This document shows, in pieces, positions 1 to 13,900 of a stretch of DNA of 64,000 bases. Numbering within the stretch: the stretch's first letter is position 1; each line of letters opens with the position of its first letter. The stretch is from Apostichopus japonicus (lineage: Eukaryota > Echinodermata > Holothuroidea > Aspidochirotida > Stichopodidae), in contig NC_092563.1 of assembly GCF_037975245.1 (NCBI RefSeq), positions 13,504,001 to 13,568,000 of the forward strand. The letters run 5' to 3'. The notes beneath the pieces were generated by a model. That model had not been told where the DNA came from and searched no databases. It saw only the letters and a list, made by a program, of their open reading frames with translations. The position numbers and the translations under genes were made by a program.

Positions 1-269
1 GATTCCTCCTTTAATTATGAAATGGAGAATTACTTATATTAAGTAACAAGGTTCAGATGATGTAAGTAAAGAAAAGCTTCCATACAAATCAAAGCGTCGT
101 TTTTCATGTTTCACTTTAGAGCACACACATATAACCACAATGTAGCTCTTCACGGTAACTACAATACTGTTCTGCCTCTGTTTACAACACCATCGAAGTG
201 TTTAAAGTAAACATAGGGTGACAACCACGGTCAGTTTAATTAATTTGTCCTGCAAGATAAGGTAGTAGA

Positions 270-2045
270 AAAGGGGATTTGCAAACACTTATCTGTTTCA
301 TACATTGGGGAAATTCCGATGTTGTCATTTTAAGCCATCTTTGTTATCCTATTTATTTGTAAAGTTGCTTAGGACCGAGTGGATACGTTGGAGTACAAAT
401 ATCACCGACTAATGACCATACCCTCATGCCTAATCCTGCACCATGGTGGGAGTGTTATCAGGTGGTTGGATTGACCTTATGAGTCGCAGTGGTGACGCTG
501 TTCAATTCAAGAACAGGGTAGATCGTTGCAATAAGGCGAATGTACCACTTTACGCTGACGCAGCATTCAACCACATGGCATACTTTGGTAAGTAGCGTTG
601 CTGTCCATGCAAAGGTGACGTACTTGGACAAATAGTATGTTGAATGTGTCCCTTCCCTCAATTGCATTGTTAGCAACACCGAAGCCTCATCCGGATTGCA
701 GATGCTACGACATTCTACTTTCAAACAGCGGCCAGTTAGGTTTGTAACGTAATCTTTTCCATCACGCAAATAAAGTGCGTGTCAGGTGACTGTCACGACA
801 GAGGAATTTTCGGTACCCCAACACCATTCGTCCCTTTCAATAAGAAAACGTAAACAAGGAACTAGTCCTACAATGTCCCATGGTCATAGACGATGTGTCT
901 GGTTCGTGATAACTTATTGGTATCTTATATTTTGATCTTAAATTAAGTTGCGTTGCATTCAATCGATTAGAACAGGGAGCGTTGTAGTGCATAAGCAGTT
1001 ATTTGCACCAAAAGATATTAATAATTTCGATCTGGTGGTAGGGCATTTATTGTTCCGCAAGCTCGTACTATGTTACGTGACCTATGTTACAGGACATGAC
1101 TCTCCGACAAATTTCATGATGTTACATAATGGCATTTATAGTATGATGACACAGTAAACATTTCACAGGCCTGCATAACTTATTTTGTCGCAAACCTTTA
1201 TATACACTTGGAACTGCGTCTCTTACAGAGGGACAATCAGCAACTGGTACGGTCCCATAAATGACAGTGGATTTGAATGACTATTATGATAACTGTGATT
1301 CTGGTGATATTATCGATAAATCTAATGCAAATAGTCTGGTATTTTCAGGCCAGCAATCGAGCTCTAAATTTTATTAACAGTCATTACACCCAGCGAAAGG
1401 AAGGATTTATGGAAGACGCTATAACCTTTCAGAATGCTAGGGACTATAGATTAGCGAATGCCTTGATGGCCATACGGTGTGAATAGAGTTATGTCTAGTT
1501 TTCAATTTGATAGCTTTGACGATAGTCCTCCAAGCAGTTCAAACGGGTTTATTCTTTCCACTCAAATCGGTAGTAACGGCCAGTGTACCAACGACTGCAA
1601 ATGCAAACATCAATGGTCAGTGATAAGGAATATGGTCGGCTTTAAGAACATCGTCATTGGAACATCCATCTTAGTTAGATGGGATAATGGTAATAATCAA
1701 ATTGTCTTCAAGCGGGTCCAAAAGGATTCTTTGTGGTTAACAATGCAGCCGATCATGATTTAGTTGCTACCTTACAGACCAACTTACCAGAGCGGGCAAA
1801 TTGTAACATCATACACGGCGATATCGACGACGACGACGGACAGTGCAGTGGACCTATCACACTTGTGGATTATATAGGTAATCCTGCATTTAACATTGCA
1901 AATGGAGGTGATGCAATTGTTGTTATTCATATCAATGCAATGGCCATTGGGGATGGAGATATACGATGTTTGTCTCTTATGATGATGATGATGATGATGA
2001 TAATGATGTTTCTAACAACGACTGTTTCTTCCTACATGGTGTAAA
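270..2045 (+). pseudogene. Alpha-amylase pseudogene (copy A)
   Basis: Pieces of an animal alpha-amylase (glycoside hydrolase 13, starch hydrolysis) appear in order but in shifting frames. At 381-461 there is GYVGVQISPTNDH followed by NPAPWWE, the conserved N-terminal substrate-side block. At 476-590 there is SRSGD then LYADAAFNHM, matching the conserved YVDAVxNHM block. At 1,355-1,475 there is ALNFINSHYTQR, where the family has FVDNHDNQR, so the catalytic-site Asp is replaced by Tyr. At 1,480-1,745 and 1,733-1,975 the C-terminal region reads RVMSSFQFDSF, HQWSVIRNMVGFKN and CNIIHGDIDDDDGQCSGPI. An 8-base loss near 1,467 relative to copy B shifts the frame, and the middle of the barrel is missing. 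It cannot encode an active enzyme. The assignment is strong; exon limits are approximate. Confidence 0.85.
1979..2012 (+). repeat. Short (ATG)n microsatellite
   Basis: About seven ATG triplets plus an imperfect tail (ATGATAATGATG) lie just past the amylase C-terminal block. The same site in copy B (24,148-24,366) has grown to about 220 bases, so the locus is a direct pair of short and expanded alleles. Confidence 0.85.
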
Positions 2046-5000
2046 GTTTTCAACGAACGTCCATGTTGTCAAATTGCACTACTGAAAAACTCATTTTAGC
2101 TTGGTGTCTTGTTAAATGTTGATAAAGCTAGACATGCTTCGAAAACTTGTCACAAGTTTTATTCAGGTGTTAGTCAAACCAACACATTACAGGGGAGGTC
2201 TGAACAGATGTTCGATCTATGTGTGGAAAAATGCCTCTCCCATAATCCCATAGCAACACTTCATATAACATCAATAATGCGTGATATAAATACACTGCTT
2301 ACCGGAATATACATGGACATGAAAATGATCAAAACAGTATCTGCGAAGGTTTTTTGTTTCCCAAAACATGTTGTATTTTACAACAAAAAGTACCTATCAA
2401 CATGCGAATATTCTTAAGCGAAAACTGAATAGCCGCACTATGCACTATGGTAACCACATTATATATTCTTTGAATTTAACAGAATATAGTTGGATTTCCA
2501 TTGAAATTTGTATTATATATTATTTTATCCCAAAAATATATTGATACAAATCGTTAATTTAGTCAGAAAATAACTTTTGTCAAATCTCTCACACTTGAGC
2601 TTTTTATCTCATTTTTTATCTCATCGATCCTTTAGAAAGTCGATGACATATTGTAATCAGTTGGACATTCAAGCCATTATCTAAGATGCCATAGCGACAT
2701 TTACGATGGTAATAATTAATGTCTCTGAATGTCGAGTCTCGGGGAAGGGTACCCATGTTAGGACGAATGTGGGGGGGGGGGGGGGGTGAAGCGAAAGTAT
2801 TTTCCTAGGTTTATATCTGTGTTGGTTACGTCACAATTTCTCAATTTGTCTCCTAAATGGCTGGGCAATTTTTCCTAAACCTTGCTTGGGAGGTGCTGAT
2901 GATGGGAACTTGTGTCTTCCAGACGTTCGGTAATGAAATGTCAAATGTCTGAGGTAAAATGAAGCAAATTAGGAGTTGTTGCTATAACTCCAGGTGGAAG
3001 CATTGGATTAAATTGTAACTTTACAGGTTTCATAGGTGTACCAGTTAATATCAAGTTACGTGTACCATTCTATCTAAGATGATATATCACGGGGTTCAAC
3101 CTCAAAATATAAGTTTATTGCAATTTTGTGCCAAAATATTTCCCCCCGATATTCTTTAATTTGCTTGGTAAGGAGATACGCTACATAAGGACCTGTTCCT
3201 CTCTTCTTACGCCTGTAAAGATTCTTTGATATAGAAAATCACAGAGTGGGGAAATTATACATATTCTACTGCTTGATTGAATTTTGAATGAAAAATTACA
3301 AAAGTTTGGATTATTAAACGCCTTTTATCGCTGTTTGTCAGGTTTCATTTTGTCTCCCTCTATTCTCTATGAAAGAACAAGTCAACGTAAGTCAACGATA
3401 CAATTGGTAAGTCTCTCTTCACGCATATCCATGCATATTTAAAGATGAGCTAAAACAGAATTTTAAACTTGATGATAAAGAAAGCTTTTTGAGTGCTTTT
3501 AAAGCTGTCTATAGCTATTCCTGTTTAAACCTTAAAATAAAATAAAAAAAATCGCTGGAACGCTCCTTTAAGACGATGATGACGTCGACTCCTCAGTGCA
3601 GGCGAATGTTATTGTTCCATTGTTTTTTCTTTTTATAATTCCTAATTACTCACAGGAAAAGGTTTCTTTTAACCTCATATAACCATCAGAGTAACCTTCG
3701 ATGATATAATTTGTACATTGATCTCGTGTACTATCCGCATATGCGTTGGAGGCGAGGGGAGGGGGGAAGGGTGGGGGTTGCTGCAGCCTTCTAAGTTCTA
3801 AGCCAAGGCGAAGTTATGATATGTATCACTGGCATTCCTTGTAACGAATTTGAATTTCATAGGTGAGGGGATGTCACCAGTACGCCCTCCATATTAGTTA
3901 CATTTTTCGGTCAAATTGTTACAGCCCGCGTCCGCCCCAATCAAATTGGTTTCCAATGTCAATGCATGCAACATTTTAGATAGGTCGCTACGATGTTCCT
4001 ATATAGTTTAGTACAACACCTACTGTCAAACGTGTTTTGTTGCTGCAGCATACTGCAGCATATGCAATGCAAACAGTGTTACGCCCTACCTTCCAGACAG
4101 CTTATTTATTACACTTTGCCCTGCTCGATTTGGTTACTCTGGAAATTCCCTGACGTGTGTGTGTACGGAAGCTATAGGTAGCCATAAAGATAGCGGTTTT
4201 CATTGTGCTTTAAAGAGCACACTAAATGAAATCTCAAGTAACACTTGCTGTACTAAAAAGAAGAAGAGTGAAATGCATCCTTTTCTTTAGTATCCATTTT
4301 CTACACCCAAGAATCCTTCGGCCAACCATGCATTGCCAGTTATGAATTTTGCAGAGTGTCTTAATGATCTATAGTGTAATGTCATTTCTCTATTTATGAA
4401 AGCTTGAAAGCTTTTGTAGATGATTTAACTAATTTCTATATAAATATATACAACACATCACTCGCATCGCCGATAACTTATCGAGATCGTCCAATTTGTA
4501 TTGTTCTTCCAATGTGACATTTAATGATGCTCAGTATTAATCGGTGGAGAGGATCACTTTGTGTTTTGTAACCTACTGGATGGTAGACAGGAATTTACCT
4601 ATACTGGTAAGAAAAACGTGATATCAACTACAGTATACTAAGCAACAATATGAACACTGGATCGGATGAATCGAGCAGTGGAACGGTCAAGTCTTGACCA
4701 GCCGCACACCAGAGTGGGGTCGAGGGGGATCGAGTGGGATTGGGTGGGGTCGAGTGGGTGTGCGACCCGTGTTATGGGGTCGGGGGGGGGGGCCTATAAT
4801 TCGGTCTATACGCAATGTAGGTTGGGGTTGGGGAGGGGGTAAAACCTCTCAGCCTGGATAAGCGTCTTCTATCAATTTGGTAAGAGTGCACATGGTAGTT
4901 GGTGTTAAAGTTAGAAGCTCAGTTACACATAAACGTAAGTGTATGCCATTTGGGAACTAGCCAGGGAGCTGACAAATTTGAGATAATTTTGAGGGGAAGG

Positions 5001-6338
5001 CTACATCAGATTACGAAATTAATTAATATACTGATGCCTTCCGCAAATGGATGGTGATTGCGTTAACTTCAAATGTCGAAAGATATGTCGTGCGATTTTT
5101 ACAGTTTATTTACATAATCTGAACTGATATTGTCCAATTGAGAATAATGAATGGCTAACACTATTTATGTCTACTGTGTGTGGCTGTCGCAGGACCAGAA
5201 AGTTTTCATGCTTCTACAAATCCAACCTATTTATGATGGTTTGTGTAACCCCCATACCATAGACAATCTCTTACAGGTAAACCTTTATGTGAAATAACAT
5301 GTTGACGAACTAACCAAGTCCCCATGGACAAGTGTTCACCGATATTGTCTTAATTTTAATACGACTCTATTTTGTATAGTGAAAGGCAGTTAGCTAAGCA
5401 TAACGATACAGTTCATCGGGCAAATACACTTTCTTCTTCCAGTGACCCAATGGAAGATCATTGTCTTGAACAAGAGTCGACTGGAGACACCTATGGACTA
5501 AACCTTTAATGTATATTCCAGCTAATTTGTTAGGTGGAAACCACACTTTGTATGGCGAAGATTTCTTTCTTAATTTGGTGATATTGTGTGATTGCATCTG
5601 GCAATAATAAAGTGAATGATGTCATCATGGCAATTCAGCTGAAAATATGTTTGTTTTTTCTCCATGAAATTTTGCTCACTTCAATTTTGACAGCTGACCA
5701 ACATTCCGAATGTATTAGCTTTCACGGATAAATCAACAACAATCTCATATTATCTAATATTAGATTAAAAGTTACCGTTAATTGGTTTAAAAATTTCTTG
5801 AATATTTCAATATATGCTAAATTCAGGGAACAAAAATAAATGGCTTGCCATACGTATAACATATATACAAACACGATATCAATTGACATACTACGGAAAT
5901 GCACTGCAAATGGACATTACATCACAGTGACTACATAACGTGACCAAATTGAAGAAGCGAAGTAATGGTTCCATCAAAATTTCGATCATTTATTCGCTAC
6001 AATGATATACCTGTATTTGTGTACGATGATGATTCAACTGTGAAAGAAAAGTGTGAAAGATTGGATAACTCTACACCCCGGTGAAGTATATGGTCTGTTT
6101 CGGCTTCTGTACATGACAAACGCGTATCTGTTAGTTGATTCTATTATTAGCGCTCGGGAAGTCCGTTTATTGCTAAATTATTATTATATATTGGTACTTT
6201 AGTCACTGCACTTTACTACCATGATTAGGCTGCGTTGAGAGACATCTGTCAAAAGGACTAGTCGACAATGTTAAGGATGTTTTCAATTTAGAGTAGGCAG
6301 AATTCATGTCATTATTTACTGTTTCATTTTGTGTCCAG
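2046..6338. other. Non-coding stretch with copy B homology
   Basis: I find no supportable gene here. Blocks align with copy B: about 3,190-3,600 with 26,860-27,770, 3,640-4,320 with 27,830-29,355 and 5,230-6,338 with 36,985-38,030. At 3,345-3,400 there is the remnant of the exon-like segment that is more complete at 27,014-27,183, but its acceptor AG is changed and about 110 bases are missing. Poly-G runs occur near 2,771-2,786 and 4,779-4,790. The stretch 4,320-5,000 has no partner in copy B, which holds the satellite and large transposon there. Confidence 0.6.
4711..4850 (+). repeat. G-rich minisatellite
   Basis: Irregular repeats of a G-rich unit related to GTGGGGTCGAG are followed by a poly-G run and another G-rich stretch. 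Several runs of three or more G lie close together, so the + strand could form G-quadruplexes. There is no copy B counterpart. Confidence 0.6.
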
Positions 6339-6458
6339 ATATCTCCGGTGTTAAATGATAAAAAAAAATCTGTTTTACCTGTATTTTATCCCGAAGATTC
6401 CGTTTGTGGAAGGTATGCAGAGATTGACTGTCAAAGGGTACCAGTTCTAATAAAAAAG
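6339..6458 (+). other. Exon-like segment of unknown gene
   Basis: A 120-base open segment (exactly 40 codons, phase 0) lies between a pyrimidine-rich acceptor (TTTTGTGTCCAG, AG at 6,337-6,338) and a donor GTATGT at 6,459. The encoded piece includes SVCGRYAEIDCQRVPVL. I do not recognise the family. In copy B (about 38,023-38,082) the matching segment has lost its 5' half and carries a stop, so either this exon is live only in copy A or both are remnants. No neighbouring exons were found. Confidence 0.3.
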
Positions 6459-9400
6459 GTATGTATTTTTGCGTTTGATTCATTGAGAGAAGACACAAAG
6501 TGAAGTATTAGAGTTAACTTATATTGGAGATTGATGCCTGTAATGGAGTTATTTCCGTTCGCGAAATTCTACGCTTATGTTGTTTCGAGCCAGTAATACT
6601 TGAAATTTAAACACTATATGCAGTTAAGTAAAGCAGGAAAACACAGTATCACAAGAATATGAATATTCATAAAAGCGCGTCATACGTGGCTAGTGCTCTT
6701 CCCTTTTGAGTTTGGTGGGAGTCAACGGTAAAAATTGTGATCTTATATTGGTATTGCGACGTGCGACATCTATTTTTTTTTGGGGGGGGGGGGGGCAAAA
6801 TGCCATTTGAGGTCATCAGCTAGAGGTCAAACCTGGAAACATGGTAAACACAGTATCACAAGTGGAATATTGCCGAGACACGCCCCCCCCAAAAAAAAAC
6901 ATGTAGGGTCATGTGAAGTGCTCCCTTGTAGCACCCAACTCTGATAGTAATCCCCTCGAATGTATATTCTATAAATCTACTGTCATTACTTCATAGGTGA
7001 CACAGGCCTTGAGAAGTTACTGGAACAGTGTAATCTAGCATATTTGTCCCATGTTAACCGCAGTTTTCAAAGTAAATCTCCCATAACGTTATCATCCAAG
7101 TCTATGTAATTATTCTCAATTATTTCCTAAATGCCCGTTAAAGTGACGTTCTGTGTATACGGAACGCTTATCTCCTCGAACTGACAATGGGTTAAATAAT
7201 ATGTAAGTAGCACTTGGGAGCACGGCTCATGACCTTCCATGGTTGGTACGTTTGCGTACTGTGAAGTGTCTCTTCCAGGACAGTTTAAATTCGATGATTT
7301 CGAGGAAGAAAGTTACAAAACTGAAGGTTTTACCGTCGTAATGTACCAAAGACCTATATTCTTGAAAGGTGCCTACGGTTATTGGTGAAGGTTAAATGTC
7401 AAAAGAGGTCAAATTTCATGGTCAAACCTTAGTTATGTCTTTTATATATTAAGTACAATGTTTCTTTGTTTCGATGAAGTCAAAGGTCATTTCAAAATTG
7501 AACTCAAGGTTCTTTAAACGTGCAAAATTCTATTTGCTTCATAGGCTTCTTAAATGAAAGGTCGGGGAGGGGCTGGGGTGGTGGGAGAGGGATATATAAT
7601 ATTGGTGGAGGCAAAATGTCAGTTGAAGTCAACAGCTATAGTCAAGTCCTGAAAACATTGTACTATGTCAAGAGGAGGAATATTGGCAAACAATTGCTCA
7701 TAATGAGAACATGCTCTGGTTAGTTCTCGAATTTGTAGAATATTTAACTCAACCAATGCCTAAAAAGGTAGCATTGGCAGAATTATGAAAGATTTTTTGA
7801 TATTATTCCATTCAAAACGGGTAGGGTGTAGTTGGGTAACAATGTTTACAAACAATAATTTTTCAGAAGAGGTTAGGCTTTTGTTGTACATACATGTAGG
7901 CGTTAGAATAGCCACTTTGTGTAAAGGAAAGATACCACAAACATTTTCGTGTTTTCATGTACCCAAAATCATGAGAATTGATGCACTAGAATATTTGTAA
8001 TAGGAATTGAGTGTCTTGACACACAGTGTAATAATTCAGAAGTTGTGAAACATATGTGCTCGACAATTCGTCACGTCCTGTTCAAAACCTCACTGCCCTT
8101 TAAGACACTGACACACTCCATTGAACACGGGAGTGTAGTCGGAATTTGCTCGCCTTTGCTATGCAAATATAGCGTAGACGAACTCGTACCAAGTTGTACA
8201 ATAGATAGGATGTTTTCCAGTGTGCGAAAATATTGTAAATTCTCTGATGCATACAACTCTTGTTAATGGTTTCGTCCCCGAGCTAGTTTCATTTTACCGC
8301 GTGCTAACAGATTGACGGGAGATATTAGCACCTTTTATTCCAGCATTCCAGTATGTTAACATAGTTTATGCGTTTGCTATAGGTTACTTTGTTTTTGGTA
8401 TTATTGTTGTACTGCAATGGGGATTGACCAAAAAAAGGCGTGAGTTAACGGAAAACCATTCAATAGAGAAAATACCATTTTCGCAGGTACATGAAGCGTG
8501 TGTGATTGTATAAAAGTTGTACAACACAACGAACGAACATCGACGGAGGCTAGTTTTTGAAAACAAACTTAAATAATGAACGTGTAAACTACTGGGAAAG
8601 TCCCTCGTATCATACTATCAGAACAATCGCTATTAAGAACAATTTAGCTTTGGTAATAACCCAAAAGCCTCAGATCAAAAAGGTCTATGCAGTACAAAGT
8701 AAACCATTGCAATCTCGTTCTTTGTTCGAGTTGATGAAAGCCATTGCAGAGAAATTATGACCACAATTTAACAACGTCGCCATGGATCTTCCTCATTTAT
8801 AGAACAATAATTTCAAGGTCAAGTTAGTTGAAAGATGCATAGCGACGGATTAATTTCAATATGTGGATTTCGTCTTTTAGATTTGTATTAGAAAACAAAT
8901 GGGCCTTTATATTTAAACAAGGCAGCTAAATAACACCAATTTCGTCTATTACACGTAAATGCCCAATGATGTAAGCTAAGATGATATCAAAAAGATAGTT
9001 TTAGAAAGAAATATTATATATTAACATACAAATATCTTTGTTACAGCACCATGAAGTATGGTGAGGCTTATGATGGAATTCAAGTTTCAGCAATATTTCT
9101 TGTGTAGGTACTAATTCTGCCAAATTATGTTTTTGGTGTACCGTTATACAATATCAGTGTAAGATCAAGTTGGTAGACCGGTATTAGAACTTTCCAATAC
9201 TGTCTTGCCAGTAACAGGTCAATAATTTATAGAGTCAACAAACGGCATGTTTATGAACTGTCACCAAGTCCTGATGAATATTGACAGCGTTTCAGAAACT
9301 CACTAATACAAACATGACTTCAATCTTTGCATTCAATGGGCAAATGCATTCGAAGTGATTAATAATTTTTTTTTTGGGCGATAGATTGTCGAGATAATGA

Positions 9401-10580
9401 GGTAAATACACTTCTAAATCACTAAATATGCAGTAAACAAGATTACCCTTGACTTTATAAAACATAAATACCCATTAATGGAGTAGACGGCCGGGTAAAC
9501 CTCGCTCATAGCAGTCAAATGATTGTAGCAACTTGAGTTCATTATAGGAACATATGGTGTTACACTTGCTTATAATAATGATATGTATCAACCTGCATTG
9601 ATAATACATTTGCAATTGCTATAGTCGAGGTACACCGATATATGTACGCATTGCTATTTCCAAACAAATTCTTGCCATATTCACATGTCACTTAACACTT
9701 CCCCCAATAATCCATTTTCCTTGTCTGATGAAATGCTTTGTTTATGAAATCCGTATTGCATAGTCGTTGTCATCGAACATAGTATGTTAGATTGTGATAT
9801 GGATTGGTAACACATGTCGTTTGCTGTGTTTTAATTGTAATATCAAAACAATCCTGTTATAAGATGTAGCTTTGTTTTGGACCCTGGGTAAGACACTACA
9901 CTAAAAAAGAAAGGTTGTATTATTAACGGTAGAATGCACTGTGAAAAACTGTGCGTCGTTATTTACTGGATACATTCAACCGTGAATTCTCATCGTTAGA
10001 ATACCGCTAAAATAACAACTCTCCCATAAACGTTTCCTACTTTTTGTCTAATGTTATATAATAAATGCATTTTGGTTCATAACATGGCAACCTTTTTCGT
10101 ATTAATGCAACTATTGGGTGCAATTGTTCAACGTGTAACACCTACTTATAGGCGTTTCATAGTAATACTTGCCTACGAGCTATGTCAACTGTGCGTCGGT
10201 ATCAAACGGGTACATTCAAACCGTGAATTCTCATTGTTAAAATACCGTTAAAATAACAACCCTTATCTGCATCATGCATATCATGCATACCATATTCCCT
10301 CGATTAGTTTAAGAGGCACTCTAAAGACAAGCCTTCAATTGTTTAACAGTCTCAAGATTGGACCTAACTGTTGTAACCAATAATCAAGACTTTAAAAGTA
10401 GCTTGCATTAAAGTTAGCTTTACAAAGTTAAATCGAGCCATCTAGTTCTACAATAACAACCCTAACCGCTACCCATCACAAATTGCAGTTTAGCTACATA
10501 TCTCGCCTTACACTTATGGGATCTAAGCTTAAAACATTTCGGCCAAAGTGTGTTGGTAAGAGACCAATTGAATTGGATTT
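6459..10580. other. Non-coding stretch, copy A
   Basis: I see no gene. 6,600-6,870 matches 38,220-38,460. About 6,880-8,375 is private to copy A; within it 7,610-7,690 resembles 6,795-6,870, an old internal repeat. From about 8,375 the match to copy B resumes (near 42,570). TGATATCAA at 8,982-8,990 is the unfilled target of the Penelope-like insertion of copy B. At 9,948-10,022 and 10,187-10,262 there is an imperfect direct repeat of about 75 bases, single in copy B (near 44,262). A poly-G run lies at about 6,782-6,795. Confidence 0.55.
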
Positions 10581-10974
10581 GTATAAAAATTTTCCATAAG
10601 ATATGTCAATATTTTTTCGGAATTTCATTATTTGGAATCCCTAGCAAAGGCAGACTAAAATAAGTCTTGTAAAACTTAATTATCTGGCACTTGAAAGCAA
10701 TAAAAAATTGCCAAATTTAGTTCACAGTCCTTTGTAAATTGCAAACGGAATCAAACGATCAGACTAATAGATATTTCACAGGTAACTGTTCATCTTCGTT
10801 ATGTTTTAAATCAGTTATCCGTTATGACTATACAGGAATTCTAATTTCGAATGCCAGACGTTCGGATATCAGATGTTTTCGTCTTCTCGTTGTCAAGTTA
10901 AAGTTTAATATTTTACTCTTTCTTTGTTCGTTCTAATTTTGCCAGCTGGAGTATTGACAGATACAAAACAGAAC

Positions 10975-13900
10975 ATGAATCGTGAACCACCAAGAGGAAG
11001 GGGTGAACGAGACAGGGGTGGAATTAGAGGTAGGGGTGGATTTAGAGGTAGGGGTGGACGAGGTAGGGGAGGAGCACGAGGAGGAGCACATGGAGAAGCC
11101 CGGGGAGGAGCACGGGGAGGAGCACGAGGAGGAGCACGTGGAGAAGCCCGGGGAGGAGCACGTGGAGAAGCCCGGGGAGGAGCACGGGGAGGAGCACGAG
11201 GAGGAGCACGTGGAGAAGCCCGGGGAGGAGCACGAGGAGGAGCTAGGGGATGTCAAAATCAAAGAGGAAATAGCGGCAGGCTCCCGGAAGGGAATGAAAG
11301 AGAAGACCAGCAGATACGCAATAATCGTGGCCGAGGGGATCGAAGTAGAGAACGGTAAGAAGTTTTCACTTAAATACGTATAACAATATTTTATGTTTCA
11401 CTTTGACATATTGTTAAGTGGAATGGCTTATGCAAGCTAATTGTGTACCCATCATTCCAATGTGTTTATCGACTTTAGTACATACGTATAATATTTAGTA
11501 CATATCTTTAACTGTGGCATATCAGTAATTTTATTAGATTTTACATGCTTCTATGGCACCAAAACAAAAATTGCACTAGAAGAGACTTAGAGACAACACA
11601 AAATCAACATTCTTTCCCCCCTGAATATTTTAAATAGCGATTTTGTAAACACAACATACAAACTGACAAGACAGTGAAACAAATTATGATATTAAGACTT
11701 CATAGTTACATCACCTCTTATGTTTACCAGCAACCTTTCAGTACTCTAATGTTCATTCAATTGGTTTCTGCACTCACTGAATTGAATAAGATTTGTGTTA
11801 GGTACAGTTTTAATAATTTTTTTGTTACAGTTGGATGGATAACGAATATAACGTAACATTTGATCTTCCTTGTTTGTGTATTCCAGAGACTATAACGGCC
11901 AGCAGCACAGGCGAAACGCCGAGCGTAGAATACACCCGATAGGCTACAAACGGTTGGAAGAGCTTACGACGCTGGAACCTCATGAAACCTTACATCGTCT
12001 TGCTGCTTATAAAATGGGGCTTGAGGCTCTGCTGAAAGAAAGCGAAATTCGTTTTGACTTAATGATTCAACTGACCTCAGCGTTAGCAAATGCATGTAGT
12101 TGTAAGACAGCACAGGCAACACTTCAGGATATTGTGTTTACTCTTCAATGTGAAAACTTTTTAACAACTCACTTAACTAAATACATTCTCGAATGGCATC
12201 ACATGATATCATTGAAAGAAGCTTATAAAGAAATCATCCCAAATTTGCTCAGCATCGTTCTGGCTATCCTGTCATCAATGCTATCAACAATGCCGTCTCT
12301 GTTTCACGACGTTGGTGTAATTATTCTTTGCTTAGAGCAAGCTATTGAGAGGTGTAAGAAGATGAATGTTGTCTTTCCAGATGAAATTTCAAGCAAACTT
12401 GATCAATTTAAAGAATATCAATCTGCTGTGGAAAATGAAGAGTACAAGCGAGACCATGAGAGAGGAAGAAATCTCGTTGAAGATGAACAAGATGCCTCAC
12501 CGGAAGATGATTTTCATGACCTCCCTATCTTTCCCTTAGCAGAGGAGTTAAAAGAAGGCTACCATCCCTTTCTTCGCCGAAATATTGTAAACAAGGGATA
12601 TGATGACGTCAACCATTACTTAGACATTCAGTTTCGTCTTCTGAAGGAAGACTTTGTTGCACCTCTTAGGAACGGTATTTCAGAATACCGTCGGTATTTA
12701 CAGAAAAAAGAAGACCAGAAACACATAAGACTTCAAGACGTGTATGTTTATCACAAAGTTCAAGTGCTAGAAGCTAGGCCATTTGACGACGGTATTGTCT
12801 ATGTTGTACGCTTTAGCACTGAACATTTATCAAGGATTAACTGGGAGAGATCTCGACGTTTACTTTTCGGATCGTTAGTATGTTTGTCATCCGATAACTT
12901 TGAAACAGTTCACTTCGCAATTGTCGCCAATAGGAAAACTGAGGGTCTGAAAGAAGGCTTGATAGATTTAAAGTTCCACGGAGCTATTGAGACACTTCCA
13001 ACCCTATTTTCTAAAACATTTACGATGGCAGAGTCCTCAGCATATTTCGAGGCATACCGCCATGTCTTGAAACGCATTCAAGAAATCAGAGAGGATTCAT
13101 TTCCTTTGGAGAAATACATCGTGCGTGTAGATCCGCATCTTGAGCTTCCATCTTATCTAAGGCGGAACCCTTATGCTATATATGATCTGAAACCAGTCGC
13201 TCAGAAGGGTAAAGTGATCAAGTCTCTGATCTCTCGCGCAAGATCATGGCCACCGGAAAAAGACTTTGACCTCGACTCATCACAATTTGAAGCTTTTAAA
13301 GCAGCTCTTACAGAGGAACTTTGCATCATTCAAGGTCCCCCGGGTACGGGAAAAACCTTCATTGGCCTGAAAATTGTCGAGACACTTTTAAGAAATAGGG
13401 AGGTCTGGTCCCCTAATGGTGACTTATCCCCAATATTGCTTATATGCTATACCAATCATGCACTGGATCAGTTCCTTGAGGGTATATTGGAATTTCTTCC
13501 TGAAGGTGTCGTGCGAATAGGTGGGCGGAGTTCAAGTGAAAAGATAAAAGCACTAAATCTGAAGGAGCTTCGACGAACAAGATCGCAGCAGAAGCAACGT
13601 CCGAAGCATCAATACTTGCAGGTGAAAAATATTCGGGGTGAAATGTTAAGACTTGCTAAGGAGATGGAAGTGGCTCAGAAATCCGTGAAAATGACCAGTT
13701 TAATGATCCTGAAAGAAAATAAGTTAAGAGATGTGATACCACATGAACAGTATCGGAGCCTCTTGACTGGATTTCTTACAGATGAAGCACCTAATCTGAA
13801 AACTGGAGAATACATTGCATATTGGCTAGGCGCCATTGTAGGTGGACAAGATACGGAAAATGCCTTTAGTGAAGATGAAGATGAAAGCAATTTGAATATT

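Noticed and set aside
10982-11383. Glu/His-rich open frame and long antisense Ser/Cys-rich frames across exon 1
   Set aside because: They are alternative readings of the GGAGCACGAGGA-type repeat. Only the Arg-Gly frame joins in phase with exon 2 and exists in both copies with matching ends.
11870-11886. Start of the large helicase frame at a TTG codon
   Set aside because: These bases are the polypyrimidine tract and AG of intron 1. The exon begins at 11,887 and joins exon 1 in phase, with a split Arg codon.
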